NCBI GenBank assembly: GCA_023417785.1
Contig: JAEZEH010000062.1
Coordinates: forward strand, 1-64,000
DNA from: Bacteroidota bacterium
GTDB lineage: Bacteria > Bacteroidota > Bacteroidia > Cytophagales > Cyclobacteriaceae
DNA length: 64,000 nt
Direction: 5' to 3'
Shown: positions 16,782 to 26,325 of the stretch, piece after piece
Layout: the number at the start of each line of letters is the position of its first letter
How positions within the stretch are numbered: the stretch's first letter is position 1
The notes under the pieces: model-generated
The model's database searches: none
What the model saw: only the letters and a program-made list of their open reading frames with translations
Told to the model about the DNA's origin: nothing
Position numbers and translations under genes: made by a program

Positions 16782-18782
16782 TTATTTATCCGACTTATAT
16801 ATCCGGGCTATATAGCCCCCACCCGGGGCGAGACGTGCCGAAAGCTTTTTGCCAGGAGAGAGATCTATCGTTTCTGTGACATAGTCGTGAGCATTTCTAT
16901 GAGCGTTAACTCCATCTCTGAATATTTCGGCTTTATAAGAACCTTCGGGAAGGAATGAAAGATCGATGGCCACACTTCTTTCATCCCAATTGGTGAGGAC
17001 TCCCAGATACCATACGTCGTCCTTCTTTCGCGCGATGGTGATATGTTCACCAACCTTCCCGGAAATTGCGCGGGTTTCGTCCCACACGGTGGGAATCGCC
17101 GCAATGAACTTCGTCATCTCGGGTTCCTTCCGGTAGTTCGTAGGATTGTCGCAAAGCATCGTGAGTGGCGCCTCAAAGATTACATACTCAGCCAACTGGC
17201 GGCAACGCGTGCCCTGACTCATGGGTTCGCTATGAACAGGGCGGTAACTATTTCGGGTGGCATTGCGTGTGGCCCCCTGGGTATAATCCATCGGTCCGGC
17301 CACCATCCTGATGAAGGGGGCCGTCACGTCGTATGTCACCTGATCAACTGTGGGAGGCTGCCACTTCATTTGTTCCAATCCGTGCACCCCTTCGAAATTT
17401 ATAACGTTAGGATAAGTTCTGTTTAGTCCCGTAGGTTTGAACGCCCCGTGAAAGTCAAGTAACATTTTATATTTTGCTGCAATTTCCGAGGCGCGATAAT
17501 AAAAGTTTACCATTTCCTGATCGTCACGATCCATGAAATCTACCTTAAAACCTTTGACGCCCATCTCCGCATAGTGTTTACACACACCTTCGATATCGCG
17601 GTTGAACGCATTGTATCCGGCCCATAAAATAATATCTACATCTTTGGAACGGGCGTAACCCAATATTTCCGGCAGATCAATCTCGGGAACCACCTGCATG
17701 AGATCGGCCTTCAGGTTAACGGCCCAACCTTCATCCAGAATTACATACTCAATCTTGTTCTCCGATGCAAAGTCAATGTAGTGCTTGTACGTTTCGGTGT
17801 TCACCCCCGATTTAAAATCAACTCCGGTTATGTTCCAGTCGTTCCACCAATCCCAAGCTACCTTGCCAGGCCTGATCCACGACAAATCACCGATTCGCGA
17901 AGGTGAAGCCAGCTGATAGACCAGATCGCTGTCAGCCAGCTCACTGTCATTCTCTGAAATAATCAGCACCCGCCACGGAAACGGTCGGGAACCTTTCGCC
18001 CGCGCGATATAGGGTTCTCTTTCGGTTACGATTTGCTGGAGCTGATTGTGTCCTCCCGTTTCTTCCTCACTGGGATACGCTGCAAAAAATCCGGTAAAGC
18101 CGTTTTCACCTTTTTCATTGATCAGATACATACCGGGATAATCTTCGAGGTCCACCTCGGTTATGCAAACCTTCTTGCCGTTATTCACTTCAACAAGTAC
18201 TGGCAAAAAAGCGAGCCGTTTTGAATCTACTTCACTGAGTTGAACATGGGTATAGGTATTCTCAAAAGAATTCCAAAGTTGTTCCTCGAAGCTGGCGCCC
18301 GCTTCTTTGTTGACGTAAGGAACATAGGTCTTGTGATTCTCTGGAAAGGCAAAGGTTGCTTCCTCAGCGCTCACCATAAAGTCTTTCTTTTTCGAGCTCA
18401 CAAACCGGTAGGCCACACCCGAGTTGTACGCACGGAATATCACCTGGTAATCTCCTTTGAACGTCAGGATCAGTTCATTGAACTCGTCCCGGATTTTATT
18501 CCTCTTATAAAAATGGGCGTCAATTACCCGGTTTACCTTATTCTCCTTCGATTTTCGCAGGGTGGGATTCTGGCCGAATGCTGTTCCATCGGAGAGCTGC
18601 ATGCCGATTGCCGAGGGAGCCAGTACAACGTCATTGCCGTGGGTAACGCTATAGTAGAGCTTTTCCTTCAGGTCGATGGCTAGTTTGATCTTATTGTCGG
18701 GAGACGACAATGTCAGGCTCCGGCTTTGTGAGAAAGCCGGGTAACTAATCACAAACAGAAAAAACAAAGTTATGTACCGCAT
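16782..18782 (-). CDS. Secreted glycoside hydrolase family 97, retaining type
   Basis: 666 residues with a signal peptide ending near residue 18 (SYPAFSQ). Three-part GH97 architecture: N-terminal beta-super-sandwich (~25-290), catalytic barrel with IRPGKVAWDWWNDW, VILDEGWAV and GVKGFKVDFMDRDDQ, and a small C-terminal beta domain. Asp415 in KVDFMDRDD occupies the place of the nucleophile of retaining GH97 alpha-galactosidases. Inverting SusB-type alpha-glucosidases lack it. Glu464 or Glu470 in NFEGVHGLEQ is the likely acid/base. So alpha-galactosidase-like activity is more probable than SusB activity, but the substrate is inferred. No SusC/SusD pair is near. Confidence 0.9.
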   Translation of the reverse strand: MRYITLFFLFVISYPAFSQSRSLTLSSPDNKIKLAIDLKEKLYYSVTHGNDVVLAPSAIGMQLSDGTAFGQNPTLRKSKENKVNRVIDAHFYKRNKIRDEFNELILTFKGDYQVIFRAYNSGVAYRFVSSKKKDFMVSAEEATFAFPENHKTYVPYVNKEAGASFEEQLWNSFENTYTHVQLSEVDSKRLAFLPVLVEVNNGKKVCITEVDLEDYPGMYLINEKGENGFTGFFAAYPSEEETGGHNQLQQIVTEREPYIARAKGSRPFPWRVLIISENDSELADSDLVYQLASPSRIGDLSWIRPGKVAWDWWNDWNITGVDFKSGVNTETYKHYIDFASENKIEYVILDEGWAVNLKADLMQVVPEIDLPEILGYARSKDVDIILWAGYNAFNRDIEGVCKHYAEMGVKGFKVDFMDRDDQEMVNFYYRASEIAAKYKMLLDFHGAFKPTGLNRTYPNVINFEGVHGLEQMKWQPPTVDQVTYDVTAPFIRMVAGPMDYTQGATRNATRNSYRPVHSEPMSQGTRCRQLAEYVIFEAPLTMLCDNPTNYRKEPEMTKFIAAIPTVWDETRAISGKVGEHITIARKKDDVWYLGVLTNWDERSVAIDLSFLPEGSYKAEIFRDGVNAHRNAHDYVTETIDLSPGKKLSARLAPGGGYIARIYKSDK

Positions 18783-18910
18783 GGAAATCTTGATTAATCC
18801 TCCTGCAATATCGTAGCGAAATCGGGAAATGCAAATGATCCGAAGCGAGCGTAATCATGACGCAGCATCTGCAGGCATGTGTTTTTCGGATTTGTCAGAA
18901 ACTTGATACG

Positions 18911-19108
18911 ATGAGCGAGCAAAAAGACAAGCCGGGTAAGCCGGACCAGGGTACCCGGAAAGAAAAAGAGATTAAGGAACCGTTTCGGCCCGAGGATACA
19001 CCCCGGCCACCGCAGGTTATGGATACTAGCAAAGCACCTGAAGAACAGAACGACGAAAAATCAGATCCTGCGGAAAAGGAAACCGGAACAAAGAAAAGGG
19101 CTGATTAG
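18911..19108 (+). CDS. Small charged low-complexity protein, hypothetical
   Basis: 65 residues from the ATG giving MSEQKDKPGKPDQ; an upstream in-frame ATG would add 18 residues with a different composition and was not chosen. The sequence is almost only Lys, Glu, Asp, Pro, Thr and Gln, with no hydrophobic core, so it is probably intrinsically disordered. No family recognised. Coding status is uncertain, though the sharp change to a strongly biased composition at the chosen ATG supports it. Confidence 0.4.
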   Translation: MSEQKDKPGKPDQGTRKEKEIKEPFRPEDTPRPPQVMDTSKAPEEQNDEKSDPAEKETGTKKRAD

Positions 19109-19287
19109 GAATCTTCTGTTTTAGGGCGATTTACCATCTTTTGAAGGATTCTGATCAATTTGTCCCCTGCGATTCTGAGCCGGTGGTTCGGGTATCCTGA
19201 CGCGGGCTTCATTTTATGCCCTTCATGCTATGGTATATTAGTTCGCGGGCGTTCCCCTTCCCGTTATGGCACCGCCCTACGGACTGG

Positions 19288-19950
19288 CTACTTGTCTTTC
19301 TTATGCTTTACGACCTTTGCCTCAATATGAAAGACAATTTCCTCGGCGATGTTTTTGGTTAGATCGCCGGCGCGCTCCAGGTTGCGCGACAATGTGAAAA
19401 GTTCCAATAAAAGCCGGGCGTCATCCGGATGCTCTTTTACCAGGTTAACGGTGGCCTTAAAAGCTTTTTTGTCTTGGTCGTTCAAAAGCTGGTCCTTCTT
19501 GGCCGTCTTCCGGGCAAGCTTTGTGTCACTTTTCTGCAGCGCCTCCCCCATGTTCTTCAGCATCTCGATCAAAATATCCAGCATCCCCTCGAGATTGTAT
19601 TCTTCCAGCAAGGATGCGGGAACCTTCTTTATATTTGACTTTATGAAACGCGCAATGCTTTTCGCGTTGTCACCAATCCGTTCGAGATCGTTCGTTATTT
19701 TCAGTGTCGCCAGAACAAAACGAAGATCGGTTGCAACGGGAGTATACAGGGCAAGAATGTTTTCACAATCGCGGTCAATCGCCAGCTCCTGAACATTCAC
19801 TTTCTTTTCGCCGGCAATTACCTCTTCAGCGAGTTCAACGTCCTTACCCTTAATTGCCTCCCTGCACTTTATCATCTGGTTTCTTACCAATAATAGCATA
19901 TCCACCAGGTTGTCCTTGAGCGCATGAAGCTCGAGTTCTAATGTTGACAT
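19288..19950 (-). CDS. phoU: Phosphate uptake regulator PhoU
   Basis: 220 residues with the two PhoU three-helix repeats. Metal-binding patterns are visible as DRDCENILALYTP and LERIGDNAKSIARF in the first repeat and LERAGDLTKNIAEEI in the second. PhoU links the Pst transporter to the PhoR kinase and restrains phosphate import. Last gene of the pst operon, 44 bases after pstB. The C-terminal KHKKDK tail is variable. Confidence 0.93.
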   Translation of the reverse strand: MSTLELELHALKDNLVDMLLLVRNQMIKCREAIKGKDVELAEEVIAGEKKVNVQELAIDRDCENILALYTPVATDLRFVLATLKITNDLERIGDNAKSIARFIKSNIKKVPASLLEEYNLEGMLDILIEMLKNMGEALQKSDTKLARKTAKKDQLLNDQDKKAFKATVNLVKEHPDDARLLLELFTLSRNLERAGDLTKNIAEEIVFHIEAKVVKHKKDK

Positions 19951-19994
19951 CCGCTGTATTTTTGTTTTGTTAAATTAATGTGAAAATGATTTCC

Positions 19995-20753
19995 TTAGCC
20001 GAACCTTCCGGTGATATAGTTTTCGGTTTGCTTGTTCTTCGGGTTGGTAAAAATCTCAGTTGTCTTTTCATATTCGACAAGTTCGCCGAGATAAAAGAAG
20101 GCAGTTCTGTCGCTGATGCGTGAGGCCTGCTGCATATTGTGCGTGACAATTACAATTGTGTACTTTTCTTTCAGTTCGTGAATTAGTTCCTCGATCTTTG
20201 AAGTGGAAATCGGATCCAGGGCTGATGCCGGTTCGTCCATGAGAATGATTGTCGGCTTCACGGCCAGCGTTCGCGCAATGCACAGACGCTGTTGTTGCCC
20301 TCCCGACAAAGAGAGGGCAGGCTTGTGAAGTTTGTCCTTCACTTCATCCCACAAAGCGGACTGAATTAAGGATTTCTGAACCCGCTCTTCAATCGCGTGT
20401 TTATCTCTGATGCCGTGGATTTTCAATCCATAGGCTGCGTTTTCAAAGATCGACTTTGGAAACGGGTTTGGTTTCTGAAAAACCATTCCAACTTTCCTCC
20501 GCAGCTCTTCGACCGTAACTTTCTTATCATAGATATCCTCGTCATCAATCAGGATTTTCCCTTTCTTCCGAAACCCATCGATGTAATCATTCATCCGGTT
20601 CAATGTCCTTAAGAAAGTCGACTTTCCACATCCCGACGGGCCGATAAACGCTGTCACCGTGTTCTCCCGAATCCCCAGGGAAATGTCTTTTAACACGTGG
20701 TTGTCACCATAAAACACGTCTACCTTCTTCGCTTCTATCAGTTTTCGTTTCAT
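19995..20753 (-). CDS. pstB: Phosphate ABC transporter ATP-binding protein PstB
   Basis: 252 residues, normal for PstB. Walker [10 protein letters not shown] at 38-46, Q-loop in [17 protein letters not shown] (the NPFP stretch is typical of PstB), signature LSGGQQQR, Walker [14 protein letters not shown] and switch His in IVTHNMQQA. It powers PstC/PstA from the cytoplasmic side. Placed between pstA (14 bases) and phoU. Confidence 0.96.
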   Translation of the reverse strand: MKRKLIEAKKVDVFYGDNHVLKDISLGIRENTVTAFIGPSGCGKSTFLRTLNRMNDYIDGFRKKGKILIDDEDIYDKKVTVEELRRKVGMVFQKPNPFPKSIFENAAYGLKIHGIRDKHAIEERVQKSLIQSALWDEVKDKLHKPALSLSGGQQQRLCIARTLAVKPTIILMDEPASALDPISTSKIEELIHELKEKYTIVIVTHNMQQASRISDRTAFFYLGELVEYEKTTEIFTNPKNKQTENYITGRFG

Positions 20754-20767
20754 TGATCAGGCAAATA

Positions 20768-21625
20768 CTACCAGTTTATTTTTTTCTGCCATTTGTTCCG
20801 AAGATAGATGGCAATTCCATTCATCATAAAAGTAAGCGCCAGCAGTATAATGATCGCTGCAGCGGAGTTAACAAGAAACGCGTGCTGCGGCCTTGATACC
20901 CAGTTGAAGATCTGCATTGGAAGAACAGTGAATTCGTCCATAGGGGACTTTGCAACGAATGGTACATACGCTAGCGCACCAATAACAATAAGCGGAGCAG
21001 TTTCACCCACTGCGCGTGATAGCGCGAGGATTATTCCGGTGAGAATGCCACCGGATGCGGCAGGCAGAACCTGATACCAGATAGTCTGCCACTTGGTTGC
21101 GCCCATCCCGAAAGAAGCCTCGCGAAGTGATCCCGGTACAGCTTTGAGGGCTTCGCGCGTTGCCACAATAATAACCGGAAGGATTAGCAACGATAGCGTA
21201 GACGCCCCCGCGAGAAGACTTCCGCCGAAGTTTAATACCCGGACAAATATTTCCAATCCCAGCAACCCATAGATGATTGATGGAACGCCTGCAAGGTTAG
21301 TGATATTGAGTTCGATGAAGGAAGCCATTCGGTTTCGTGAACCGTACTCTTCCAGATAGATTCCTGCAGCCACCCCCAGCGGAATAGCGATAAGCGCGGT
21401 AAGGACAAGAATCCAAAGCGTACCCGTCCACGCGGGCAAGATCCCGGCCTTTTCAGCTCGTCGTGACGGTAGCGAAGTCATAAAATCCCAGTCAATGCGA
21501 GAGAATCCATCGCCGACAATATTCATAATGAATACCAGAAGAAGCATTACTCCGAGAAACGTGCAGACGATGCCAAAGTACTTGAATGCCGTGTCAATAA
21601 TACGATTGACTCTGATGTTATTCAT
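20768..21625 (-). CDS. pstA: Phosphate ABC transporter permease PstA
   Basis: 285 residues, six TM helices. The cytoplasmic EAA loop contacting PstB is readable as REASFGMGATKWQTIWYQVLP. The family stretch GETAPLIVIGA follows. The start overlaps the end of pstC by 8 bases, so translation is probably coupled. It forms the inner-membrane channel with PstC. Confidence 0.95.
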   Translation of the reverse strand: MNNIRVNRIIDTAFKYFGIVCTFLGVMLLLVFIMNIVGDGFSRIDWDFMTSLPSRRAEKAGILPAWTGTLWILVLTALIAIPLGVAAGIYLEEYGSRNRMASFIELNITNLAGVPSIIYGLLGLEIFVRVLNFGGSLLAGASTLSLLILPVIIVATREALKAVPGSLREASFGMGATKWQTIWYQVLPAASGGILTGIILALSRAVGETAPLIVIGALAYVPFVAKSPMDEFTVLPMQIFNWVSRPQHAFLVNSAAAIIILLALTFMMNGIAIYLRNKWQKKINW

Positions 21626-22520
21626 ACTTTTCCTGATACTTGCGTTTTATCCAGTAACTCAGATTATTCAGCAGAAATGTGAACACGAACAGTGTGATCC
21701 CGGCCGCGAAGATTGTTTTGTATTCCATCGAACCATGTTGTACATCACCGAGACTAACTTGTACGATATACGCCGTTATGGTTTCTACAGCCTCACGCGG
21801 ATCGAATGTCAGGTTCGGCTGCTGGCCTGCAGCAATGGCAACCACCATGGTCTCACCTATCGCCCGCGAAATTGCAAGGATGACGGAAACAATGATCCCG
21901 GACGACGCTGCCGGTACAACCACCCTGAATGACGTCTGAAACCGAGTCGCTCCCATTCCGTAGGAAGCTTCACGAAGTGATTTTGGAACCGCGTACAAAG
22001 CATCTTCGCTCAGCGACGTAATCAGCGGCACGATCATAATGCCCATGACCAGCCCTGCCGACAACGCATTGAAAGTTGAGAGATCAGGTATAAAGCTCTG
22101 CAGAAACGGGGTTACGACAGTAAGTGCAAAAAAACCGTATACGACGGTTGGCACGGCGGCCAGAATTTCAAGCGCCGGTTTCAAACTGCGGCGAACGCTC
22201 TTGTGTACGTACTCGCTGAGGTAAATAGCGATAGTAAGTCCCAGCGGAAGCGCTGTGGCTATCGCAATGAAGGTAGTAAGCAACGTCCCCGACAACAGCG
22301 GAAGAATCCCATATCTTTTCTGTGCGAACAGGGGCGTCCATTCTGTGTCGGTAAGAAAATCGATGATCGATACCTCGCGAAAGAAATCCCAGGACTCCGA
22401 AACCAACACCCATATTATCCCTACGGTGGTCAATACCGTGACAAGCCCACTGATCGCCAGGAGCTTTTCAATGATTCTTTCACTAAGCCTTTTCAACGAT
22501 TTCGTTCGGATTGGGATCAA
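21618..22520 (-). CDS. pstC: Phosphate ABC transporter permease PstC
   Basis: 300 residues, six TM helices, EAA loop REASYGMGATRFQTSFRVVVP and the conserved ISRAIGETMVVAIAAG. The only possible start near the N-terminus is a TTG, directly preceded by an in-frame TAG, so the initiation codon is non-canonical. It lies 16 bases after pstS and overlaps pstA. Confidence 0.94.
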   Translation of the reverse strand: MIPIRTKSLKRLSERIIEKLLAISGLVTVLTTVGIIWVLVSESWDFFREVSIIDFLTDTEWTPLFAQKRYGILPLLSGTLLTTFIAIATALPLGLTIAIYLSEYVHKSVRRSLKPALEILAAVPTVVYGFFALTVVTPFLQSFIPDLSTFNALSAGLVMGIMIVPLITSLSEDALYAVPKSLREASYGMGATRFQTSFRVVVPAASSGIIVSVILAISRAIGETMVVAIAAGQQPNLTFDPREAVETITAYIVQVSLGDVQHGSMEYKTIFAAGITLFVFTFLLNNLSYWIKRKYQEKYE

Positions 22521-22536
22521 CTATGTTGAGCGAATG

Positions 22537-23481
22537 TTATTGCCCGGCGACAAACGTTTCGAACTTGCGTTGCTGTTCCTCGTATTCGCTATCCGGTAAT
22601 GGTATGTAGCCTACGTCGGGTACGAGGCTCGACGCATTTGAGAGATAAAACTCAACAAACGCCTTCACTTCGGGGCGCCGGGCCGCGACGTTGCTAACGT
22701 ACACAAATACCGGTCTTGAAAGTGGTTCATACGTTCCGTTCTTAACGGTTTCAATCGATGGTTTTACGATACCCCCACCGTTATTCACGCCGACAAGTTT
22801 CAACTGATCCTGATTTTCCTCAAAGTACGCGAGGCCGAAGAACCCCAACGCGTTTTTATCGCCTGAAATGCCCTGTACGAGTACGTTGTCGTCTTCACTG
22901 GCCGTAAAATCACCGCGGCTTTCGCCACTGCTTCCCACGATAGCTTCCGTGAAATAATCATACGTGCCGGAGGCCACACCCGGACCGTAAAGGTGAAACT
23001 CTTCGTCAGGCCAATCACTTCTTACCTGGCTCCATCGTGTAATTTTACCCTGGGCCGCAGGCTCCCATATCTTCCGGAGTTCCTCTATGGTAATATCATT
23101 GACCCACGAATTTTGAGGGTTTACTACGACGGCGAGTCCGTCGAACGCAACACGCATCTCAAGAAAGGATATATTATTTTCACGCGCAGTGTTAGCTTCT
23201 TCGTCCTTGATTGGCCGGGATGCGTCGTTCAAATCAATTTCGCCGCGGCCGAATTTCTTAAATCCACCGCCCGTACCGGAAATTCCGACAGTAACACGAA
23301 CATCGGGCTGCTCAACTCTGAACTCTTCAGCAACTGCCTCGGTGATCGGATAGACCGTGCTGGAACCGTCTATGCTTATTGTGCCCTGTAAATTATCTGA
23401 ATTCGTTTCCTTTGAGCCGCATGCTGAACCGAGGAAAATAAACCCGATAAGCAGAAGCGACACATTAAATTGAAAGGTCAT
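22537..23481 (-). CDS. pstS: Phosphate-binding lipoprotein PstS
   Basis: About 314 residues from the ATG that gives [12 protein letters not shown] longer in-frame start adds 14 residues before the signal and was rejected. Lipobox LGSACG puts the lipid on Cys21. The mature part is a periplasmic-binding fold with the phosphate-contacting [26 protein letters not shown] and [10 protein letters not shown] stretches, all PstS hallmarks. First gene of pstSCAB-phoU; a region with direct repeats lies just upstream. Confidence 0.94.
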   Translation of the reverse strand: MTFQFNVSLLLIGFIFLGSACGSKETNSDNLQGTISIDGSSTVYPITEAVAEEFRVEQPDVRVTVGISGTGGGFKKFGRGEIDLNDASRPIKDEEANTARENNISFLEMRVAFDGLAVVVNPQNSWVNDITIEELRKIWEPAAQGKITRWSQVRSDWPDEEFHLYGPGVASGTYDYFTEAIVGSSGESRGDFTASEDDNVLVQGISGDKNALGFFGLAYFEENQDQLKLVGVNNGGGIVKPSIETVKNGTYEPLSRPVFVYVSNVAARRPEVKAFVEFYLSNASSLVPDVGYIPLPDSEYEEQQRKFETFVAGQ

Positions 23482-23552
23482 AGTGGTAAATGTATTTGCT
23501 CGCAACAAAAGTACTTTTACCATATGTTCCCCTGGAGAACACAGTATTAAGT

Positions 23553-23598
23553 TTATGTTAATTTAATTAACCCGACGTTATGTTAAGGTAATATTACC
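23553..23598 (-). promoter_or_regulatory. Direct repeats and palindrome upstream of pstS
   Basis: On the minus strand TTAACATAA occurs twice with starts 25 bases apart (plus-strand TTATGTTAA at 23553-23561 and 23578-23586). An intermediate TTAATTAA lies between them. A perfect 12-base palindrome GGTAATATTACC is next to the distal copy. Direct-repeat TTAAC-type boxes are bound by PhoB-like regulators in other phyla. Assigning this as a Pho box here is inference from position and repeat form. Confidence 0.3.
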
Positions 23599-23620
23599 AG
23601 TATGTATAATGAATGTTTCC

Positions 23621-25762
23621 TTACCAACGGAATATCGCTTTAAGGTATGCGCTTCTGCCGCGGGTCTGGAAGCCCTGTATTTCCTGATACGCGGTATCAA
23701 ACACATTTTCAATACGCAAGCTGAATTGCCATGCAGCACCAGGTTGCCATGACGTACCGAAATCAAAAAGGTTGAACTGGCTTACGTTTGCCCGGCCCAA
23801 AGCGCCGAAAGGTCCAAGGCTGGGATCATAGACCACGTCGTGGCGGCGACCCGCATGTCGCCAGGTCGCTGTAATCATAACGCGATTGACCGGCTTGAAC
23901 CCCGCCTCGGCAAACCCCGTGAGCTGTGGCTTCCGAATCATCTTCTCTGTTTCCACATCTGTGTTTACAAAAGATCCATAATTATACGGCTGAATATGGT
24001 GGTTGCCTGTATGGGTGCGATCGATATCCTCCGTAGCAAAACTCACCTTACCTCCGATCCATGTGAGATTGCCGCGTATGTGGAATTTTCCTAGCCTGTA
24101 GTGGGCAGAAACTTCCGCGCCACGGATCTCCTGACGAGCAATATTTACGTATGTGTCGCCGAGATAATCGGCAAAGCCAAGATCGGTCACAGGCGTCTCG
24201 CTATTCCACAGGTACACATATTCGATCAGATTCCTCGTATGGGATGTAAACAATGACGCGGTGATATAACTCCCTGTAATGAATTCTTTCTTGACTCCGA
24301 CTTCAAATGATAGTGATTCCTCTGGTTTGAGGGCATCGTTACCACGGGTCGTGAATGATCCTGGCTCCTGGGAAGGATCGTATAATTGATAAAGCGATGG
24401 TGCGTTGAACCCTGATGACATTGACGCGTAGAGCAACATATCTTCTATGCGATAGGAAGGACTGATTTCAAATGTCCAGTTGTTGCCAAAACGAGAATGC
24501 CGGCTGAACCGTGTACCCGCCGAAACACCAAAATTTTTCCTTTCGTACATCAATTGCAGAAAGCCATACGTGGTGTTCGTGCGTGTGTCGAGCGTATCGT
24601 AATTCACCCTCGACTGATATGGAAATCCGAAAGCATTTGAGAAGTACCACGTATCAAAATTCATCCCTTCACTAAAACGACCGACACCAGCGGTTGCCTT
24701 GACATCGTCGAGTGAGTAATTAAATAACAACTCATTTGTAAACAGATCACCATAATACTTACTGCTGGAAAAGTTATGGTCATAAGTGCCGTCGTAATCA
24801 ACTATTGAAGAATCGTTTTCATTTTCACGATATGATTTGCTCCATGATCCAAGAAAAGTGAGCCGCATATCTTCATTGGCCTTGTACATTGCCTGGTAGC
24901 CGATTACATCCCGTTCGAATGCTACAAAAGCATTATCATCATCATTGAAAGCGCCGTCGTCGATATCGGCCTTCTGGTCAATTCGTTTATACGAAACAAA
25001 CGAGTTCCATTTGTTCTTGTCGAAACCGACTTTTACCGACGCATCGCGTTTCAAAAAATCATCGTTGTCGGAAGTTCTGAATACGCCTGATGTCCGGATC
25101 GTGTCCAGCGTCGCGTTGAGTCCCCTCACGCGTTGTTCGATCACCGCAGCATTCACATACAGCCCGTTTTCCGTCGCATAACGAAGTGCCAGGTTCGCAC
25201 TTCCGGTGAACGATTTTTTTCCGAAGGTTCCGGCCTGCAAGTCTGCCTGCCCATGAATGCCCTTTTGATCGGCCCGTCGGGTAATGATATTGATAGCTCC
25301 TCCGATCGCGGCACCGCCGAACATTGTACTATGTGCGCCACGGATAACCTCAATTCTTTCGACATCGATCAGGCTGAGTTCGGTCAGATCTATTGCAGAA
25401 GATGGCGACGACGGATCGGTGATCCGCGTTCCGTCAACTAACACGACGACCTGGTTACTGTTTGCTCCGCGCATGAACAAACTCTGGTTTGTTCCCGGGG
25501 TTTGTGTTGCCCCCATGACAAACATTCCCGGATGATTGGCGAGAAGCTCGCCGACGGAGTTATAGGGCATCCTTTCAAATTCCCGGCGGTCGATGACCGT
25601 GACACTTCGCGGCACCTGGATGATCGGTTGTTCGGACCTGGTTGCCGTAATGACAAGCTCGTCGAGTTGCCGAACGGAGTCCTGCTGTGCGAAGGCTACT
25701 TCCGGCAGCAGCGAGATGGCGACAAAAAAAGTTAAGACCCAAAAGTTTTTCTCCTTTTTCAT
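23621..25762 (-). CDS. TonB-dependent outer-membrane receptor, corrinoid (BtuB-like)
   Basis: About 713 residues from the ATG giving MKKEKNFWVL; an ATG four codons earlier (MNHYMKKEK) is equally possible. A Sec signal ends at AFAQ. The TonB box region LDELVITATRSEQ, the plug (PRSVTVIDRREFERMP, LFMRGANSNQVVVLVDGTRITDP, IEVIRGAHSTMFGG, GGAINIITR) and the 22-strand barrel follow. The last residues, YLKAIFRW, end in an aromatic as OMP barrels do. The cobalamin riboswitch upstream indicates vitamin B12 or another corrinoid as substrate. No BtuC/D/F genes are adjacent. Confidence 0.9.
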   Translation of the reverse strand: MKKEKNFWVLTFFVAISLLPEVAFAQQDSVRQLDELVITATRSEQPIIQVPRSVTVIDRREFERMPYNSVGELLANHPGMFVMGATQTPGTNQSLFMRGANSNQVVVLVDGTRITDPSSPSSAIDLTELSLIDVERIEVIRGAHSTMFGGAAIGGAINIITRRADQKGIHGQADLQAGTFGKKSFTGSANLALRYATENGLYVNAAVIEQRVRGLNATLDTIRTSGVFRTSDNDDFLKRDASVKVGFDKNKWNSFVSYKRIDQKADIDDGAFNDDDNAFVAFERDVIGYQAMYKANEDMRLTFLGSWSKSYRENENDSSIVDYDGTYDHNFSSSKYYGDLFTNELLFNYSLDDVKATAGVGRFSEGMNFDTWYFSNAFGFPYQSRVNYDTLDTRTNTTYGFLQLMYERKNFGVSAGTRFSRHSRFGNNWTFEISPSYRIEDMLLYASMSSGFNAPSLYQLYDPSQEPGSFTTRGNDALKPEESLSFEVGVKKEFITGSYITASLFTSHTRNLIEYVYLWNSETPVTDLGFADYLGDTYVNIARQEIRGAEVSAHYRLGKFHIRGNLTWIGGKVSFATEDIDRTHTGNHHIQPYNYGSFVNTDVETEKMIRKPQLTGFAEAGFKPVNRVMITATWRHAGRRHDVVYDPSLGPFGALGRANVSQFNLFDFGTSWQPGAAWQFSLRIENVFDTAYQEIQGFQTRGRSAYLKAIFRW

Positions 25763-25869
25763 ATAATGGTTCATTTGAAAGAGGAGTAAAAAGGCAGAAA
25801 TGAAATCAGAGGTTGCCTGCGCAAGTGATGACATTCTTTGCTTTTTACCCGAAGCATTTTAAAATGTTT

Positions 25870-26050
25870 GTACTGGCAGGTCTCCTGGCTTACACCCTGT
25901 TGCTGGTCTTCCCATCCTGACGGAGGACAGTGACAATCGTGAAATCAGCAACGCTTAACAGTGCTTACAGTAGCGGGAACTGCTCCGGACTTTCACCGGA
26001 ATTCCCATTTAATCTTTTCCCGGATTGCGATCGGGATACGAACCAAATAC
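25870..26050 (-). promoter_or_regulatory. Cobalamin riboswitch
   Basis: On the minus strand the B12 box GCCAGGAGACCTGCC is intact near the 3' end. The core GGGAA with GGTGAAAGTCCGGAGC and the CCCGCTACTGTAA segment match the conserved adenosylcobalamin riboswitch core. Closing helix P1 can form between GTATTTGG at the 5' end and the CCAGTAC at the 3' end. It lies ~100 bases upstream of the TonB receptor. A weak AGGCA/TGCCT stem followed by T5 just before the coding region could be the expression platform. High corrinoid should turn the receptor off. Confidence 0.93.
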
Positions 26051-26325
26051 GGCTGCAAGTATACGATTTGGATGCGAAAAAAAAAGCTGACGAACGTCAT
26101 TACATTGAAGATATTCCTCCCTGGTACTTGAAAATCCACCGGTGAATCCGTGTGAATGACATTTGTGGTAACCAAGCCACTTTATATCAATCCCATAGAC
26201 CCACAATGACGACCACATCTTATTTGTTGAATGATTTTTACAACACCGATTGACTAGGACAAAAAAAACGATCAAACCGGGCGGTATGATTATTTACCTG
26301 CTGGTCATATAAATAAATCATTTCG

